Positions 10,168-21,931 are shown, counted from the first letter of the stretch. The stretch is 64,000 bases of DNA from Mesostigma viride (GCA_009746045.1 RPFO01000392.1:2773681-2837680); one strand, 5' to 3'. Numbers and translations: made by a program. The notes: generated from the letters alone by a model not told the origin.

Positions 10168-10641
10168 ATGGGAATGAGGCCTCGTCAGGATTCATGGGGA
10201 CCGCCGGTTGAGGGGACCCCCGCCCTCGCCTCGGTTTCTTTGGTTCTGGATGACGATCCCGTACCGTCGTCAGGAAGGACGGTTGTGATGACTTTGCCCC
10301 CCCGCTCGACGGGGATGGAGCAATGCCCGGACACGATACTGCTGAATGAGGATGACGATCCGGAGCCGTCGGCTGACACGGATTTTGTTGCGAGCACCCC
10401 ACTGCAGAAGAGGTTTTTGGAGGCTCGTAACGTGGAGGGTCCGCGGACAGTCGCAGGTGGAGGGCCGGCGTTTGCCGGATTGATGCGCCCGACTGAGGTG
10501 GTCGATGTTGAGGCGCCGCCAGGGACATCGGCCGGATACTATACCGAATTGACCGCGGGTTTGGGTGACACCATGCGTCCACGAAGGATGCCCTTCCACG
10601 CTCCAACGGTACATTCGGCCGGTAAATTTCATTTTCAATAA
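10168..10641 (+). CDS. Unknown low-complexity protein segment
   Basis: The frame opens at 10168 in a different phase from the tandem units and ends at TAA 10639-10641, about 157 codons. The product is rich in P, D, S and T with LDDDP and NEDDDP blocks. It is followed by AATAAACGAG, a possible polyadenylation signal. It could be the last exon of the gene upstream if the 72-bp array is spliced out. No family recognised. Confidence 0.3.
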   Translation: MGMRPRQDSWGPPVEGTPALASVSLVLDDDPVPSSGRTVVMTLPPRSTGMEQCPDTILLNEDDDPEPSADTDFVASTPLQKRFLEARNVEGPRTVAGGGPAFAGLMRPTEVVDVEAPPGTSAGYYTELTAGLGDTMRPRRMPFHAPTVHSAGKFHFQ

Positions 10642-10762
10642 ACGAGTTTAATAAGTACCTTAATATATTTCTACATAAGTTTTTTTGCATCAGTCCATGG
10701 CTTCATTGATTTCTCACACGACCCTTCCGTATTCATGTTAATTGGCATCTGCTTACGTGCAG

Positions 10763-11457
10763 GGAAAGGCGAAGAAGAAACTCCAGTTCGGTTTCCCCGT
10801 GGATCCGCGTCTGGGACTGTGTCCGGAGAGGCCGGCCGTGTTGTTGGCCAGGCCGCGGTCGGCGAACCAGTTGCACAACCGGGGGCGGGAGGGGACGAGC
10901 TCCCACCCAACGCACCAACCCACGCACCAGCCTTACCGTGCGGTCAGCCAGAAAAAACGTACGAAGACTTGATGGCAGAGGCGGCGGCTGCGCAGGGGCA
11001 GAAGGCAAAACGTCGGGGAGGGGGCAGGCGAGGGGCGGGGCAGGAGACGGAGGGTGCCGACGAACCTGCACAGCCGCAGAAGGGTGGTGGTCAGGGCAGA
11101 GATGCGACGGCCGAAAACCGAATCAGGGACGTTCGGCCGGACGTCCGGATGCGCTTTATGGATGGCGCGAAACTGAGTCGCGGAGGTTGGAGTTCGAAAT
11201 GGGTAGACGAGGTGTGCATAAACTGGGAGCACAAGTACCCCAAGAAGGAAGATTTTCTGCTCTTTGGCACCCTCCTGGGCAAAGAGAGGGAGAAGGTGGT
11301 GATCAGATGGTTTGATGAAGGGCACGACATCGGTTGGAGTAATGAGTGCGAGCAAAAGTTTCGTTTCCCTCTGAAGTTCGCTAGAGAACATGTTACTCTC
11401 CTGAAGGAAGGCGCCAGCTGGGACAACATTCCTTCATATCGACCTGGCAAGCGATGA
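10763..11457 (+). CDS. Unknown protein, last segment of the left cluster
   Basis: An exon opens after TTACGTGCAG and runs about 230 codons to TGA 11455-11457. The first 120 residues are low complexity (G, A, P, Q, R). The last 110 look globular (RMRFMDGAKLSRGGWSSKW, later REKVVIRWFDEGHDIGW), with several tryptophans and cysteines. No recognised domain. It is the last coding segment in the motif-bearing block; no motif is seen after it. Confidence 0.4.
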
Positions 11458-12492
11458 TGGGCGAGGACTTTGCACGAAATCGCGTTTTGCACGTAATTGC
11501 CCACCGCAACGTGGAGAAATGCAGATGTACATAGTAGTTGGTTCAGTGACCGTGACTTTGGGCAGTTTAGTAGTTGGGGTGACGTGTCCAATGTATATAT
11601 GGTGGGGCGCGTCCAAGGGGGTCCACGCTGATTGAGCACTTGCATGTGTTCTTTCAACATATTCGGACATGTATGAAATGAATAAATTGTTTGGACGATT
11701 GCAAATTGATTGATTGAAGAATGAGATACCATTAATAATTGAAAAATGTAAAACCTCATTGTGAATTTGTACTTCAAACTTTCACATGCATGCCCCAAAT
11801 TGTGCATTTGTGCAGGTTTTAATTATGAGAAGTAGCATTTCTCTACAAATATTGAGAAATTTAGGGGCACTTGGGGTTGTTGGCCATGTTCATTCATGAT
11901 AAAATGGACTTTTTATGCTGTAACATCATATTCCACTAGTCCAAAACGCTGCTTTCATGACGTCAAAAGTACCAGCAATGGCCCTAGGTTGGAGCAGTAG
12001 ATGTTGGGGACGCCCTGCACTACTAGACTACTAGGGGGGAGGGCCCTGAGTAGCCCGGTTGCGCCCACGTAGGGTGACGCGCGCCTTCCCCACCGGGGGG
12101 GGGGGGGCAAATTGGCCTCTACAACATGTTGCCATGCCAACTATCAAACAAAGTAGAGGTCCATACCTCCCATGCCTGCGCCAAGCTGCTCACGAATGGT
12201 GCGTGGGCCCGCTGCCGTTCTGCTTTCTTCGGGCCTCCCTGGGTAAGGAGCTGCCAGCCACAATGGCCCTCTCGGACACCTGTACCAGCATGAGCTAGCC
12301 GTTCACTGTGTTTTGGCACTTGTGAGCGGACCAAGTCCGGTGAGACCCTTGATGAGCAGAGACAGGGCTTTTGTTTACATGCTAGCTAGTAAGTAAGCAA
12401 AATTAACCTAAATTTGTCGTGGAGCGTAAATTCGCAATGGAATTGAGTTCACGAACTTGCAAGTATCTATAAGTTTACCCCAATTTACACGT
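11458..12492. other. No gene seen
   Basis: About 1 kb of mixed-composition DNA with no open frame that looks coding. A G-run of 12 lies near 12095. No repeat family from elsewhere in the window is recognised here. Confidence 0.6.
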
Positions 12493-12505
12493 ATTTAGTT
12501 GTCTC

Positions 12506-13450
12506 TCTGGGCCTGGAGGCGAGGGCGGTGGGGTTGGAGATTAGTGTCAAAACTGAGGCGATGGTGATTGGGCCCTCCAGTCGTCCACCGCTGCCGCGCC
12601 TGCTCGACGGGACGGAGGTCCCATTCCGCGACCGCTTCAAGCTGTTGGGGAGTTGGCTTCCTGACACTGCCGACGATGTGGACACCCGCATCGGCCTTTC
12701 CTGGGCCAAGCTCTGTTCGCTCAACACCTACTGGCGCTCCAAGGGCCTGGACAAGCACCGCAAGCGCATGCTCTTCAAGGTCCTCGTCCTCACGGTGCTC
12801 ACGTATGGCGCCGAGGCGTGGACACTCACGGCAACACTGGCAGCCAAGCTAGACGGCACGGTAACCAGGATGCTCCGACAGGTCCTGAATGTAGGGTTTT
12901 CTCAGCGTCGGTCATTAGAGTCTTTGTATCACGGTATGCCTCGTATTTCGAATGAGATTAGGCAGTGTAGGATAGCATTTGTAGGACATCTTGCTCGCAC
13001 CAGCCAGGTCGACACCGCCCTTGGTCTGGCCGGTCCCCAGCGGCTCGGCCAACCAGGGCGGCATATTTTGACCTGGCCTGGCCCCAAGAACATTCCTAAA
13101 AGGGTAGGGAAACATGCCATGACCTATACCCAGATGTTGCTGGACGACCTAGTGGTCCCAGCCCAGTTTGAGTACCGCATCCCCTAGCTCTCTCTCCCTT
13201 CTCTGGACTGCCATGCAGGACAAGGAGCGGTGGCAGAAGATTGTCAAGGCTCACACGCCAGCCCCTGTGGGCAAGCCGCCTCCCCCCAAGAGGAGGAGCC
13301 GTTTTGATGAGTAGCGTAGATAGGCTTTTCTAGACTAGATATAGCTTAGAGTTAGGTTAGTTCGATTACGCGGCTTCCTCCACACCACCCATCCCACCTG
13401 GAATATGTGCAACATGATCTCCCAACGGAGACATGTTATAATTTAATTTA
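12506..13450 (+). mobile_element. 5'-truncated family A LINE with 13-bp TSD
   Basis: The insertion is flanked by the direct repeat ATTTAGTTGTCTC (12493-12505 and 13451-13463). It carries the C-terminal end of a LINE ORF2: the RT thumb region (GLEISVKTEAM, KLLGSWLPD), then LFKVLVLTVLTYGAEAWTLT, then a histidine-bearing tail (RIAFVGHLARTSQVD). The frame is open at 12528-13187. The 3' UTR contains TGATCTCCCAACGGAG and ends in a (TTTAA)n tail. The element is truncated 5' of the RT active site and cannot move itself. Confidence 0.9.
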
Positions 13451-13463
13451 ATTTAGTTGTCTC

Positions 13464-13885
13464 ACTTAGTATTCAATGAAATTCTCTGCAAATGCTCCGT
13501 GACTCCCCAACGGGAGCACGAGATTAATGCATTCATTCATTCATTTAATTGAAACGTATCTAGACTGCCTCGTCTGCTTCAAAAGGTCGGGGAGCATGCT
13601 CCCTGACACCGCCGATGTGGACATCCGCATCGGCCAGGCCTGGGCTAGGCTGCGTTCGCTCAAAACCTACTGGCACTCGAAGGACCTGGGCGAGCACCGC
13701 AAGCGAATGCTCTTCAAGGTCATGCTTCTCACGGTGCTTACGCATGGCGACGAGGCATGGACGCTCACGGACACGCTGGCCGCCCGGCTGGACGGCACGT
13801 TTTACAGGATGCTTCGACAGGTCCTGAATGTAGGGTTTTCCACACCGATAGGTCATTAGAGACTTTGTATCAGGGTCTCGTCAGG
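13464..13885 (+). mobile_element. LINE remnants (family B end, family A fragment)
   Basis: A stretch at about 13485-13550 (GTGACTCCCCAACGGGAGCA and an ATTCATTC tail) is the 3' end of family B in plus orientation. It is followed by a 5'- and 3'-truncated family A ORF2 fragment, open at 13527-13859 (LFKVMLLTVLTHGDEAWTLT). The fragment breaks off near 13880 in sequence unlike the usual family A continuation. Confidence 0.65.
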
Positions 13886-14365
13886 TGTCTCGCAAGAAGG
13901 GTGCTGCCTCTGGTGGTGCCAGTAGGTATTCAACTTTCCTCGTCGGCTCGCGGCCAACAGGCTTCGGGGACAGCCGCTAAACAGTCCCGTTCCACTACCA
14001 CGCCTCGACCTAGCCGTCGGGTGATAGCCACATGGTGACCAGTGCCGGTATTTCGGGCTACAACCTCATCTCTCAACTGTCAGATTCGTATAAAACCCAA
14101 CGTTTGCTAGATTACCTACGCCTCGGCGTTGTACAATCAGCCCCACCCCCGAATACCCCGAGCAAGCGGCAGGCTCGCATCCTCCGCTTGCAGGACATAA
14201 TCAATGCGATGAAAAGCACTATTCCCTCCGTTTCCACCCCCTCCGTTTCATCCCCACCCCCACCTCCCACTGCATCCACCCCCACCATCCATCACCGTTC
14301 TCCCCTGTTGGGCCAGCAGGCATCCTTGGCCCTTGCCGGCCACCTTCAATGCGCACGCACATTGC

Positions 14366-14415
14366 TAGCCGACGACACCCATAATTAATTAATTAATTAG
14401 CCGACGACACCCATA
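14366..14415 (+). repeat. Tail-only insertion between 18-bp direct repeats
   Basis: TAGCCGACGACACCCATA occurs at 14366-14383 and again at 14398-14415, separated only by 14 bases of ATTA repeats. Family LINEs here end in ATTA-type tails and make 12-14-bp target duplications. This looks like an insertion truncated down to its 3' tail. Confidence 0.7.
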
Positions 14416-16669
14416 GCTACCGGGTAGTTCTAAGAGCTCGTTGCCTTCTGCATGGCCCATCGTGTATCTATTCTAGGCGTACAATAGCATCGCCGCAAGG
14501 TGCCACTTGGCATGGTGAGCACTGATCGCCTGGCGGGTGCATGGCTGGCGGTTTACTTCGCTGGTAGTGGTACACCCGGCCAAGGTGGTGTTGGTCTTTT
14601 GTGTTCGCCGCTAGCTGGCAGTTGCTAGCCTCAGCACGCTTAAGTTTCTAATTAACCCCACGCCTTATGGTAGCACATGCATTTCACCTCCGTCGAGGGG
14701 CGGTCTAAACACCACCTCACGGTAAGGGTGGGCTACGCACCCCATATAGTGGCAGGTCTACCTGAGTTGGAACGCCAGACGCTCTTCGAGTCATTTCATA
14801 GCCTTGAGGGAGTCAGTGGTCACCCCGGCCCGCCACTTTTTGGTTATGCTCGACGCCAATGCCACGCTCCTCGATCGTGGGCTCTGCTGGCAGTCGCTTT
14901 GCGCCTGCTGACACGGCTGCTAACCACAACACTCCCCTGTTTTCTGCCTTTTTGCGGGATAGCGGGATGCATGGTTGCTGTCAACTGCCACTTCCAACGT
15001 GCCTCACAGGACTTGGTCACTTCATCGTGGCCCTAACGGCCGTCAGGCCTGCATGTTTGGACTACGTGGTGGTACGGCAGCCCAGGTGCACCTCGGTTCT
15101 GGACACCCGGCCGAGTGTTTGACACGCCCATGGTGTGCTCTGACCATGCACCGGTTGGTGCGCGCGACCATTCGGCTCCGGTTCCACGTACCCGAGCGCC
15201 GCGCCCCAGTGGTCCGCCCTGACTGGTCCGCTCTACGCCCGGTCGATCTGGCCGGGGAGATCCAGAGGACTGGACGGACGCCGAGCACGCGCGGAACCGG
15301 TGCCGACTGGAGTACCTGTCGGCCCTGGACGCCCGGGCGGACGTCGACGAGCTGGACAAGGGTGCCCCCAGGGCCCAGGCCCCAAGTTACGCCACCATTT
15401 TTGCGGGCCTTGCGGCCCGTGCCCCGTTGCTGGCGGCCCGGCACGTACCTAGCTGGGCACCGGTCATGCCCCGCCGCCGCCCCGGCCCGCTCTACCGCCA
15501 GGACCCCAAGGTCTTGGCCGCCCTGCACCGCCAGGCTCAAGCGTAACCGGGACTCGCTGCAGAAACCGGTGCTCAAGGCCGCCCTCGTGGAGGCCTACGA
15601 GCACGCTCAGGACGCGGAGGCGGCCCAGTGCATCGCGGATGCCAAGGCCTGCCAGGCTCGCAACCAACTGGCAAGCCTGGACATGTGGTACCACCTCGAC
15701 CCGCTCGGCGGCCGGCGGCAGCGCACGTCCCCGGTGGAGCACACGGGGGACGGCACGACGCCGGTCAGCCTTGCATGACCGCTGGTTGGCCCACAATGTT
15801 TCCTTGAATGGTGGGGCTCGCGCCCCCCCCCCTCCGCTTCACCCCGAGACGGCCGCCCGCGCCTCGGGGTTGCCGGACCCCCGCCGCCGCCAGCGCCCGG
15901 CCCCCCTCCTCGGCCGCGGACTACCAAGTCCCCGCCTTGCAGGATCGAGCCGGCTGCCTTGCCACCAACGATGTCGTCCACCCCTTCACTTTGAAGGAAT
16001 TGGACGGCGCCCTTGCTCGCCTGCGGTACGATGCGGCGGTCGGTGCCGACCACCTTTCTGCTGAGCTGCATGCTGAAGACCCCTGATCCGGCGGTTAGGG
16101 ATCTTCTGCTGGCGTTCTGCAACCGTGTCCTGCTTTCTGACGAGCCTCCGCCTGCTGAGTGGCAGCTAGACGGCCATCCGCGTCATGCTGTATACAAGAA
16201 GGGCTCTGCTGCTGACCCCGGTAACTACCGGGGTGTCTGCCTCCAGAGCGCCGCGCTGAACGGGTCTTCATGCGATTGCCATGATGCTGCACAGGCTCTG
16301 CGCCACGCTGGACCCACACCTGGGTGAGTCTCAGATCAGGGTTTCCGTCATGGTCGTAACACTGTCATGGCTGTGTTTGTCGCGCGCCGGTTGATGGAGG
16401 AGGTGCGTCGCCTTTGCCCTGACAGTTTGCCGCTGGTCTTCATTTTTGTTTACTACATCAAGGCCTTTGACACGGTCCTCTGGGAGGCTCTTTGGGCCAT
16501 CCTAGCTCTGGATCGGGTGGCCACCAACGTTTATTGCTGCCATTCGTCGACTGTATGAGGGCTCACAACAGGCAGTAGTGCGGACTGCGGAGGGCACCAC
16601 CCCATGCACCATCCCCCCTTCACCACGGGGTGTGGCAAGTTTGTGTCCTGTCCCCATATATATACCTGT

Positions 16670-17752
16670 GTCAGGCGGTACAGCGCCACCTCCCTCGCGG
16701 CACTCCCTCGGTCGCCTCCGTTCAATCTCCCGCCGCATTCCCTGCTCGCGTCATCGATAAACACCAGAAAACCTACGCGGGTATTCTGCACACGGCTGAT
16801 TGGATTGCTCTTTTCGCGGACCTCAACGCCCAGGGACGTGCGTGGCTGTTCTCGCTTTCCTTGCGGAGTGTGGGCTCGGCGTACCTTCGTGCTCTTCCCA
16901 TGGCCCCCCCATTCGCCTTGGCTCCCAGCCACTACTCGGTGGCGCTCCGGCACCAGCTATTTGCCCCGCAGCCTCTTGTTCCGGCCGGGCGGCCTTGTGG
17001 TAGCTGTGGGCAGCCGCTGGATCCCACGGGGACTCACTACCTTGCCTGTGCATGGGGGCCAACAGAATCAGAATTGGTATTTGTATTTGCACACTGTCCT
17101 CCTGACGGTGGTGCTCGCCATGATTCGGTCGGTTTTCCCCCACGCGAACATCCGGTCCGAGGATGCGGATGGCGCTGCCTTCTATTCCCCCAACCACCGG
17201 CCTGACATCGTGGTGCTGGACTTTGAGGGGGGTGGCCGGCATCTGCTTATTGACGTTTCGGTGGCGCGGCCCTTGGCTCTTAGCCACGTGGCTGGGGCCT
17301 CCCTCACGGCAGGTTACACGGCGGACCGGGCGGAGCGGGCCAAGCTCCTGGCCTACGGCGACGTCGGGCACCATCGTGTGGTGCCCTTTGTCCTGGAGGA
17401 GTTTGGGGCCATGGGGCCCCTGACCTCCGCCTTCTTCAAGGAGTGTTGCCGGCTCCGGGAGGACCGGCTGGACCTGGAGGGCCAGCGGGCCCCATGGTCG
17501 GCGCGGACCTGGACGTCATATTGGCGTCAGCGCTTGTCGGTGGCGCTGACTCGGGCCATGGCTGACATCATGCTCCGCCGTACGCGGGCTGATTTTGCGG
17601 TGCAGCAGGGCTATTAGGTTCCTCCCGTTAGGCGTTTCCATTGGTCTTATCGTAGTATAGAGCTTTGACATGGCTCTGTATATAGGTTTATAGCTGGGCG
17701 TTTGCTTTGGTTTGAGTGATTTCACTCTGCTGTAAGTAATTATATTTTTAAT
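16670..17752 (+). mobile_element. 5'-truncated RLE-type retroelement in LINE RT
   Basis: The insert is flanked by ATATATATACCTGT (16656-16669 and 17753-17766). The uninterrupted target is visible on the minus strand near 29060. The frame holds the C-terminal end of a retroelement protein: a CCHC knuckle (CGSCGQPLDPTGTHYLAC, about 17000), then RPDIVVLD and LIDVSVARP (about 17200-17270), the PD...D pattern of the restriction-like endonuclease found in R2-class elements. It ends with a conserved basic tail to the stop near 17617. A one-base shift near 17060 separates the zinc knuckle from the endonuclease. No RT active site remains. Confidence 0.8.
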
Positions 17753-18944
17753 ATATATATACCTGTTCATTATTGTCGTGGATCACGTCATGCGCCGGGC
17801 ACGTGCGCGCTTTACTGCTCTTAAGGGGTTCGAGCCAGGCTTGGACATCCTTAACGAGAAAGAGCACGGCGGGGTTAGACCTGGTTACCGCCTGGCCGAC
17901 CTGATTTATGCGGATGACACCACCCTCAGATGTCGCGCGCCCTGAGCACATTCAGACCTGGCTGGACTGTCTGGGCTTGGAGGCGAGGGCGGTGGGGTTG
18001 GAGATTAGTGTCAAAACTGAGGCGATGGTGATTGGGGCCTCCAGTACACCGCCGCTGCCGCGCCTGCTCGACGGGACGGAGGTCCCGTTCCGCGACCGCT
18101 TCAAACTGTTGGGGAGTTGGCTGACTTGGCTCCCTGTCGACACCGCCGACGATGTGGACATCTGCATCGGCCTGGCCTGGGCTAGGCTTCGTTCGCTCAT
18201 GCACACCTACTGGCGCTCCAAGGGCCTGCAGCTGATCGAGCACCGCAAGAGCATGCTCTTCAAGGTCCTCGCCCTCACGGTGCTCACGTATGGCGCCGAG
18301 GCGTGGACACTCACACCCACACTGGCAGCTAAGCTAGACGGCACAGTTTACAGGATGCTCCGACAGGTCCTGAACGTAGGGTTTTCCAAGCGCCCGTCAT
18401 CAGAGTCTTTGTATCAGGGCATGCCTCGTATTTCGGACGAGATTAGACAGCGTAGGATAGCATTTGTAGGACACCTTGCTCACACCAGCCAGGTCGACAC
18501 CGCCCTTGGTCAGTGGCAGGCCCCCAGCGGCTTGGCCAGCTAGGGCGGCATATTCTGACCTCGCCTGGCCCTGCGGACATTCCCAAAAGGGTAGGGAAAC
18601 ATGTCATGAGCTATACCCAGATGTTGCTGGACGACCTACTGGTCCCAACCCAGTTTGAATATCACATCCACTCTCTCTCCCTTCTTTGGACTGCCATGCA
18701 GAACAAGACGCGGTGGCAGAAGATTGTCAAGGCTCACACGCCCGACCCTGTGGGCAAGCCACCTGCCCCCAAGAGGAGGAGGCGTTTTGATGAGTAGGGT
18801 AGTTTGGATTTGTCTAGACTAGATAGATTAGCGTTAGGTTAGCTAGATTACGCGGCTCTCTCCACTCCACCATCCATCAAGGAATATGTGCTACATGATC
18901 TCCCAACGGAAGCATGTTATAATTTAATTTTTTTATTTTTTAAA

Positions 18945-19023
18945 ATCAGGGTATGCATTATTAGACACGTTACGCAGTCACGTGTCTATTAATTAATTAA
19001 CTAATTATTTCATCAGGGTATGC
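18945..19023. repeat. 55-bp insertion between 12-bp direct repeats
   Basis: ATCAGGGTATGC at 18945-18956 and 19012-19023 flanks 55 bases containing the inverted repeat AGACACGT...ACGTGTCT and an ATTA-type tail. The AGACACGT block reappears near 19485 and 19513. It looks like a tiny retro-inserted fragment in the start of the next family A copy. Confidence 0.6.
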
Positions 19024-20320
19024 CTCGCATTTCGGACGAGATTAGGCAGCGTAGGATAGCATTCGTAGGACATCTTGCCGATCACACCAGTCAGGTAGAC
19101 ACCGCCCGTGGTCTGGCCGGCCCCCAGCTGCTTGGCCAACCAGGGCGGCATATCCTGACCTGGCCTGGCCCCAAGGACAGTCCTAGAAAGCTGGGTAAAC
19201 CTGCCCTGAACTACACCCAGATGTTGCATGCTGGCCGACCTAGTGGTCCCAGCTCAGTTTGAACACCGCATTCACTCCCTCTCTCTTGCATGCTTGGACT
19301 GCTATGCAGAACAAGAATTAATTAATTGATTAATTAAACTCGAGCTCCCGTTGGGGAGTCACAGAGCATTAACCCCGCGATGGATGGATGGATGGATGGG
19401 TGGGTGGGTACACGCAATCCTACCGGTCTAAGCTATCTACAAGCAATCTACAATTAATTAATTAATTAATTAAATTGATTAATAGACACGTTGAAATTAA
19501 TTAATTGATTAATAGACACGTTGATAGCAATCTACAAGCTATCTACAAAACAGTCCTACTATAACGGCGCTCGCGACCCTAGAGGGGTCCTGTCTAGCAT
19601 GCCTCCCGCGTTTGCAAACACGCTCCTTCCCCACGTACGGCAGAGGGGTTGTTGTCCTCTACGACCTGGGCCCACTTGGCCTTGTCCATCATCTTTTTCC
19701 AAATCATGGAGAGGCCGGCCTAGGCCCCCCATGTCCTCTAGTAGCTGTTCTTTGAAGGTGCGGGCCGGCCTTGCGGCGCCTAACCTGGCTGGGCCCGGCC
19801 CACCGACGTGAGGAGGTGCCGGCCCTTGCAGCTGGGCGGGGCGCAGCCCTGCAGAGGGGCCACGTGAGGCCTGTCTACCTGGTTGGTGCGAGCTAAGTGC
19901 CCAACTAGCAGCAGGCGCCGCTGCTTGATGGTGCTGGCACCTGATAAGTGGCATGCCGAGATACAAGTCCTCCTTGCGGACATGAGCAGCGTATCCTACA
20001 CGAAAAACTGACCGTAGCATGTTGGTGACCGCACCATCCAGCTTGTTGGCATGCAAAACAAGAAGAGGCACCGGCATGCAGACGATTGTCCAGGCTCACA
20101 CGCCAGCCCTTTTGGGCAAGCCCCCTCCCCTAAGGAGGAACGGGCGCTTTGCTGAGTAGAGCAGTTAGGGGTTTCTACTAGATAGATGTATTAGCTTAGT
20201 TCGGTTTAATTTCGCGGCTTCGCCCACCTCCATCTATCCAGCAAGCCTGGAATATGTGCTACATGATCTCCCAACGGAGTCATGTTATATAACTTAATTT
20301 AATTTTTTAATGTGAGCAAA
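19024..20320 (+). mobile_element. Family A LINE 3' end, split by a family B LINE
   Basis: Family A tail sequence begins with PRISDEIRQRRIAFVGHLA, is cut at 19316 and resumes at 20051 (ATGCAAAACAAGA...), ending with CCCAACGGAGTCATG and a T/A-rich tail near 20312. It is heavily 5' truncated. Confidence 0.75.
19317..20050 (-). mobile_element. Family B LINE, minus strand, 13-bp TSD
   Basis: Flanked by ATGCAGAACAAGA (19304-19316) and ATGCAAAACAAGA (20051-20063), one mismatch. The 3' end lies at the left (ATTA tail, TCCCGTTGGGGAGTCAC, GGATGGATGG repeats). On the minus strand it encodes the LINE ORF2 end (LDGAVTNMLRSVFRVGYAAH, then RRLLLVGHLARTNQVDR). It is homologous to 26829-27687 and distinct from family A. 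5' truncated. Confidence 0.8.
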
Positions 20321-21524
20321 AGTCCCCAGATGCAATGGATTAAATTCAATTAAACACTTTGATTATGTATTATTGTGGCCCGCCACTCCCCACCGGGTGC
20401 ACGCAATTGATTACTTATAATTGAGAAAGTGCATATGCACAGAAGGCGTGTCCCTGCCGGCCTGCCCCCACCCCTTGGGACACTTAGCGCTGCCCACCCC
20501 AAGGATACAGTCTCCTTGCCAATGAGGTGTCATGTCGCAAGCAAGAAAGCATGGAGAACGATGTGGGCATTCTAGGCTTCACGATGGCGAACGCTCGCAG
20601 AACGGGTCGGATTGCTCAGTCCTAGTTAACACACAGGGCCAGGAAGTTACGTGGTCAGTGAATGGCAACGGTGAGACGCGGCGAACGAAAAACATAGCGA
20701 AGGCGTACTTCCGATGAAAAGAAAGATAATGGCGCGCTCTCGTCCGTCCTGCCGTGGGAGAAAATGACAATGCCAGCGCAGTTTTCTTTCCCACTGTCCA
20801 GAACCTAAAAAAAAAAAAAAAGCGTATGAATGCTGTCGGCCAAACACTCTTAAAAGAAAAGGAGGCGAGTTGGCAGAAGTTCAGGAGGCGAGGCGAGGAT
20901 GCCGAGAAGGTCAGCGGTAAGGCTAAAGGAATTAGTGATTGCCCGACAACTGATCTTAATTCTAAAAACCACTGTCACCCGCCAGGCGCCTGTGAGACCG
21001 CACGAGCAAACAGATATCCCAAAGCATACACACGCTGACACGCACATCAGATTCACGACGAGTTTAGGTTAGATTTCAGCTCAACGTCCATGCACGTTAA
21101 CCAGGAACCGAACTCCGCCACACTTTGCTCGCGGATATATACCCCAATGTTGCAAGCTTGCTACTCGATTCTGCTGCACGGCTACCAATATTATGTCAGC
21201 ATGGTTTCGCGTCAGTTTTAAGTCCAAACACGAACGCGTCCTGCATGCAGCGGTCCTGCATCCTGCCTGAAGTCCTACTATGCGTGATGTACATAAAAGG
21301 GAAAGCGTCAAAAGCGAGCTTTGCTTCCTGCCATGGAGTCTGACTCTGGCCTCTGGGAGACGTGGGGTTGCGTCCTTGCGTGGGCCGTGGGGTCATACAC
21401 AACTAGTACAGTATGTACATACCCGATTTCTGGCCTGCGCTGGTTGTCTCTTTGATACGTACAGACAATCATGGCTCCACTGGGTATGTAGAGGGTAGAC
21501 GACTATGGGGTGCATACTGTAGTA
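20321..21524. other. No gene recognised
   Basis: Mixed-composition DNA with an A-run near 20806. Several short open frames exist but none looks coding. A stretch at about 21420-21456 (containing GATTTCTGGCCTGCGCTGG) is nearly identical to one at about 34937-34973 inside the smaller CACTA element. Confidence 0.5.
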
Positions 21525-21758
21525 CAGGCATTCACGCCTTAAGTTGGGTTGGCTTAAGTTGGGTTCACGTCTTAAGTTGGGTCAAATAGGGTTTCGGCAT
21601 TCCATGTTCAAAGTAGTTCAGCATAGTATGTTTAAGCATCTTTAGTTCAAATTAGTAGACTTGAAGTGAATTATTCGCGCCTTAAGTTGGGTTCACGCCT
21701 TAACTTTTGTGGGTTGACCCTCAAAAACCTCGAACCCAACTTAAGGCGTGAATTCCTG
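21525..21758. mobile_element. 234-bp MITE with TA duplication
   Basis: The ends are inverted repeats: CAGGCATTCACGCCTTAAG at the left and CTTAAGGCGTGAATTCCTG at the right, continuing into GTTGGGTT/AACCCAAC, about 27 bp with one mismatch. TA flanks both sides (21523-21524, 21759-21760). Further copies of CTTAAGTTGGGTT lie inside. A TA duplication with short inverted ends suggests mobilisation by a Tc1/mariner-type transposase. No coding capacity. Confidence 0.7.
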
Positions 21759-21878
21759 TACGTGTACACTGATACAGGCATTGGTATACACAGATGACTG
21801 ACGGACTGACCGACTGACATAGCAGTCACTGAAGCACAGACTGCACAGTCAGTACTGCGTATCTACTGCGGCCCTCGG

Positions 21879-21931
21879 CCACTATAGACTCTCTGCTGCC
21901 CATGTGCGGCGTGGGACACAACAACAACAAC
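21879..21931 (+). repeat. Left arm of inverted repeat around the LHC gene
   Basis: About 52 bases (including CTGCTGCCCATGTGCGGCGT and a CAA run) recur inverted at 24303-24354 with a 4-base CATG gain and a few mismatches. A shorter direct relative (GGCCCTCGGCCAATATAGAT) lies at about 23741-23770. The two arms bracket about 2.4 kb containing the LHC gene. Confidence 0.7.

Larger units (their letters stand above)
13886..18944 (+). mobile_element. Long family A LINE (APE endonuclease + RT), decayed
   Basis: This is the most complete plus-strand family A copy. From 5' to 3' it has a proline/serine-rich leader frame (14032-14388), an endonuclease-like region at about 14420-15170 ending in the conserved SDHAPV motif (SDH at 15139-15147), and a linker. 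RT follows from about 15960, with a KKG...NYRG motif and KAFDTV at about 16460. Motif C (LIYADDTTL) lies at 17901-17927, and the thumb and C-terminal tail run to about 18795. Many frameshifts are present. The RT motif A aspartate is tyrosine here (FVYYIKAFD), whereas the copy at 29.3 kb has FVDYIKAFD. The RLE element at 16670-17752 interrupts the RT domain. The 3' end is CCCAACGGAAGCATG plus a T/A tail. The 5' end is uncertain. Confidence 0.8.
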
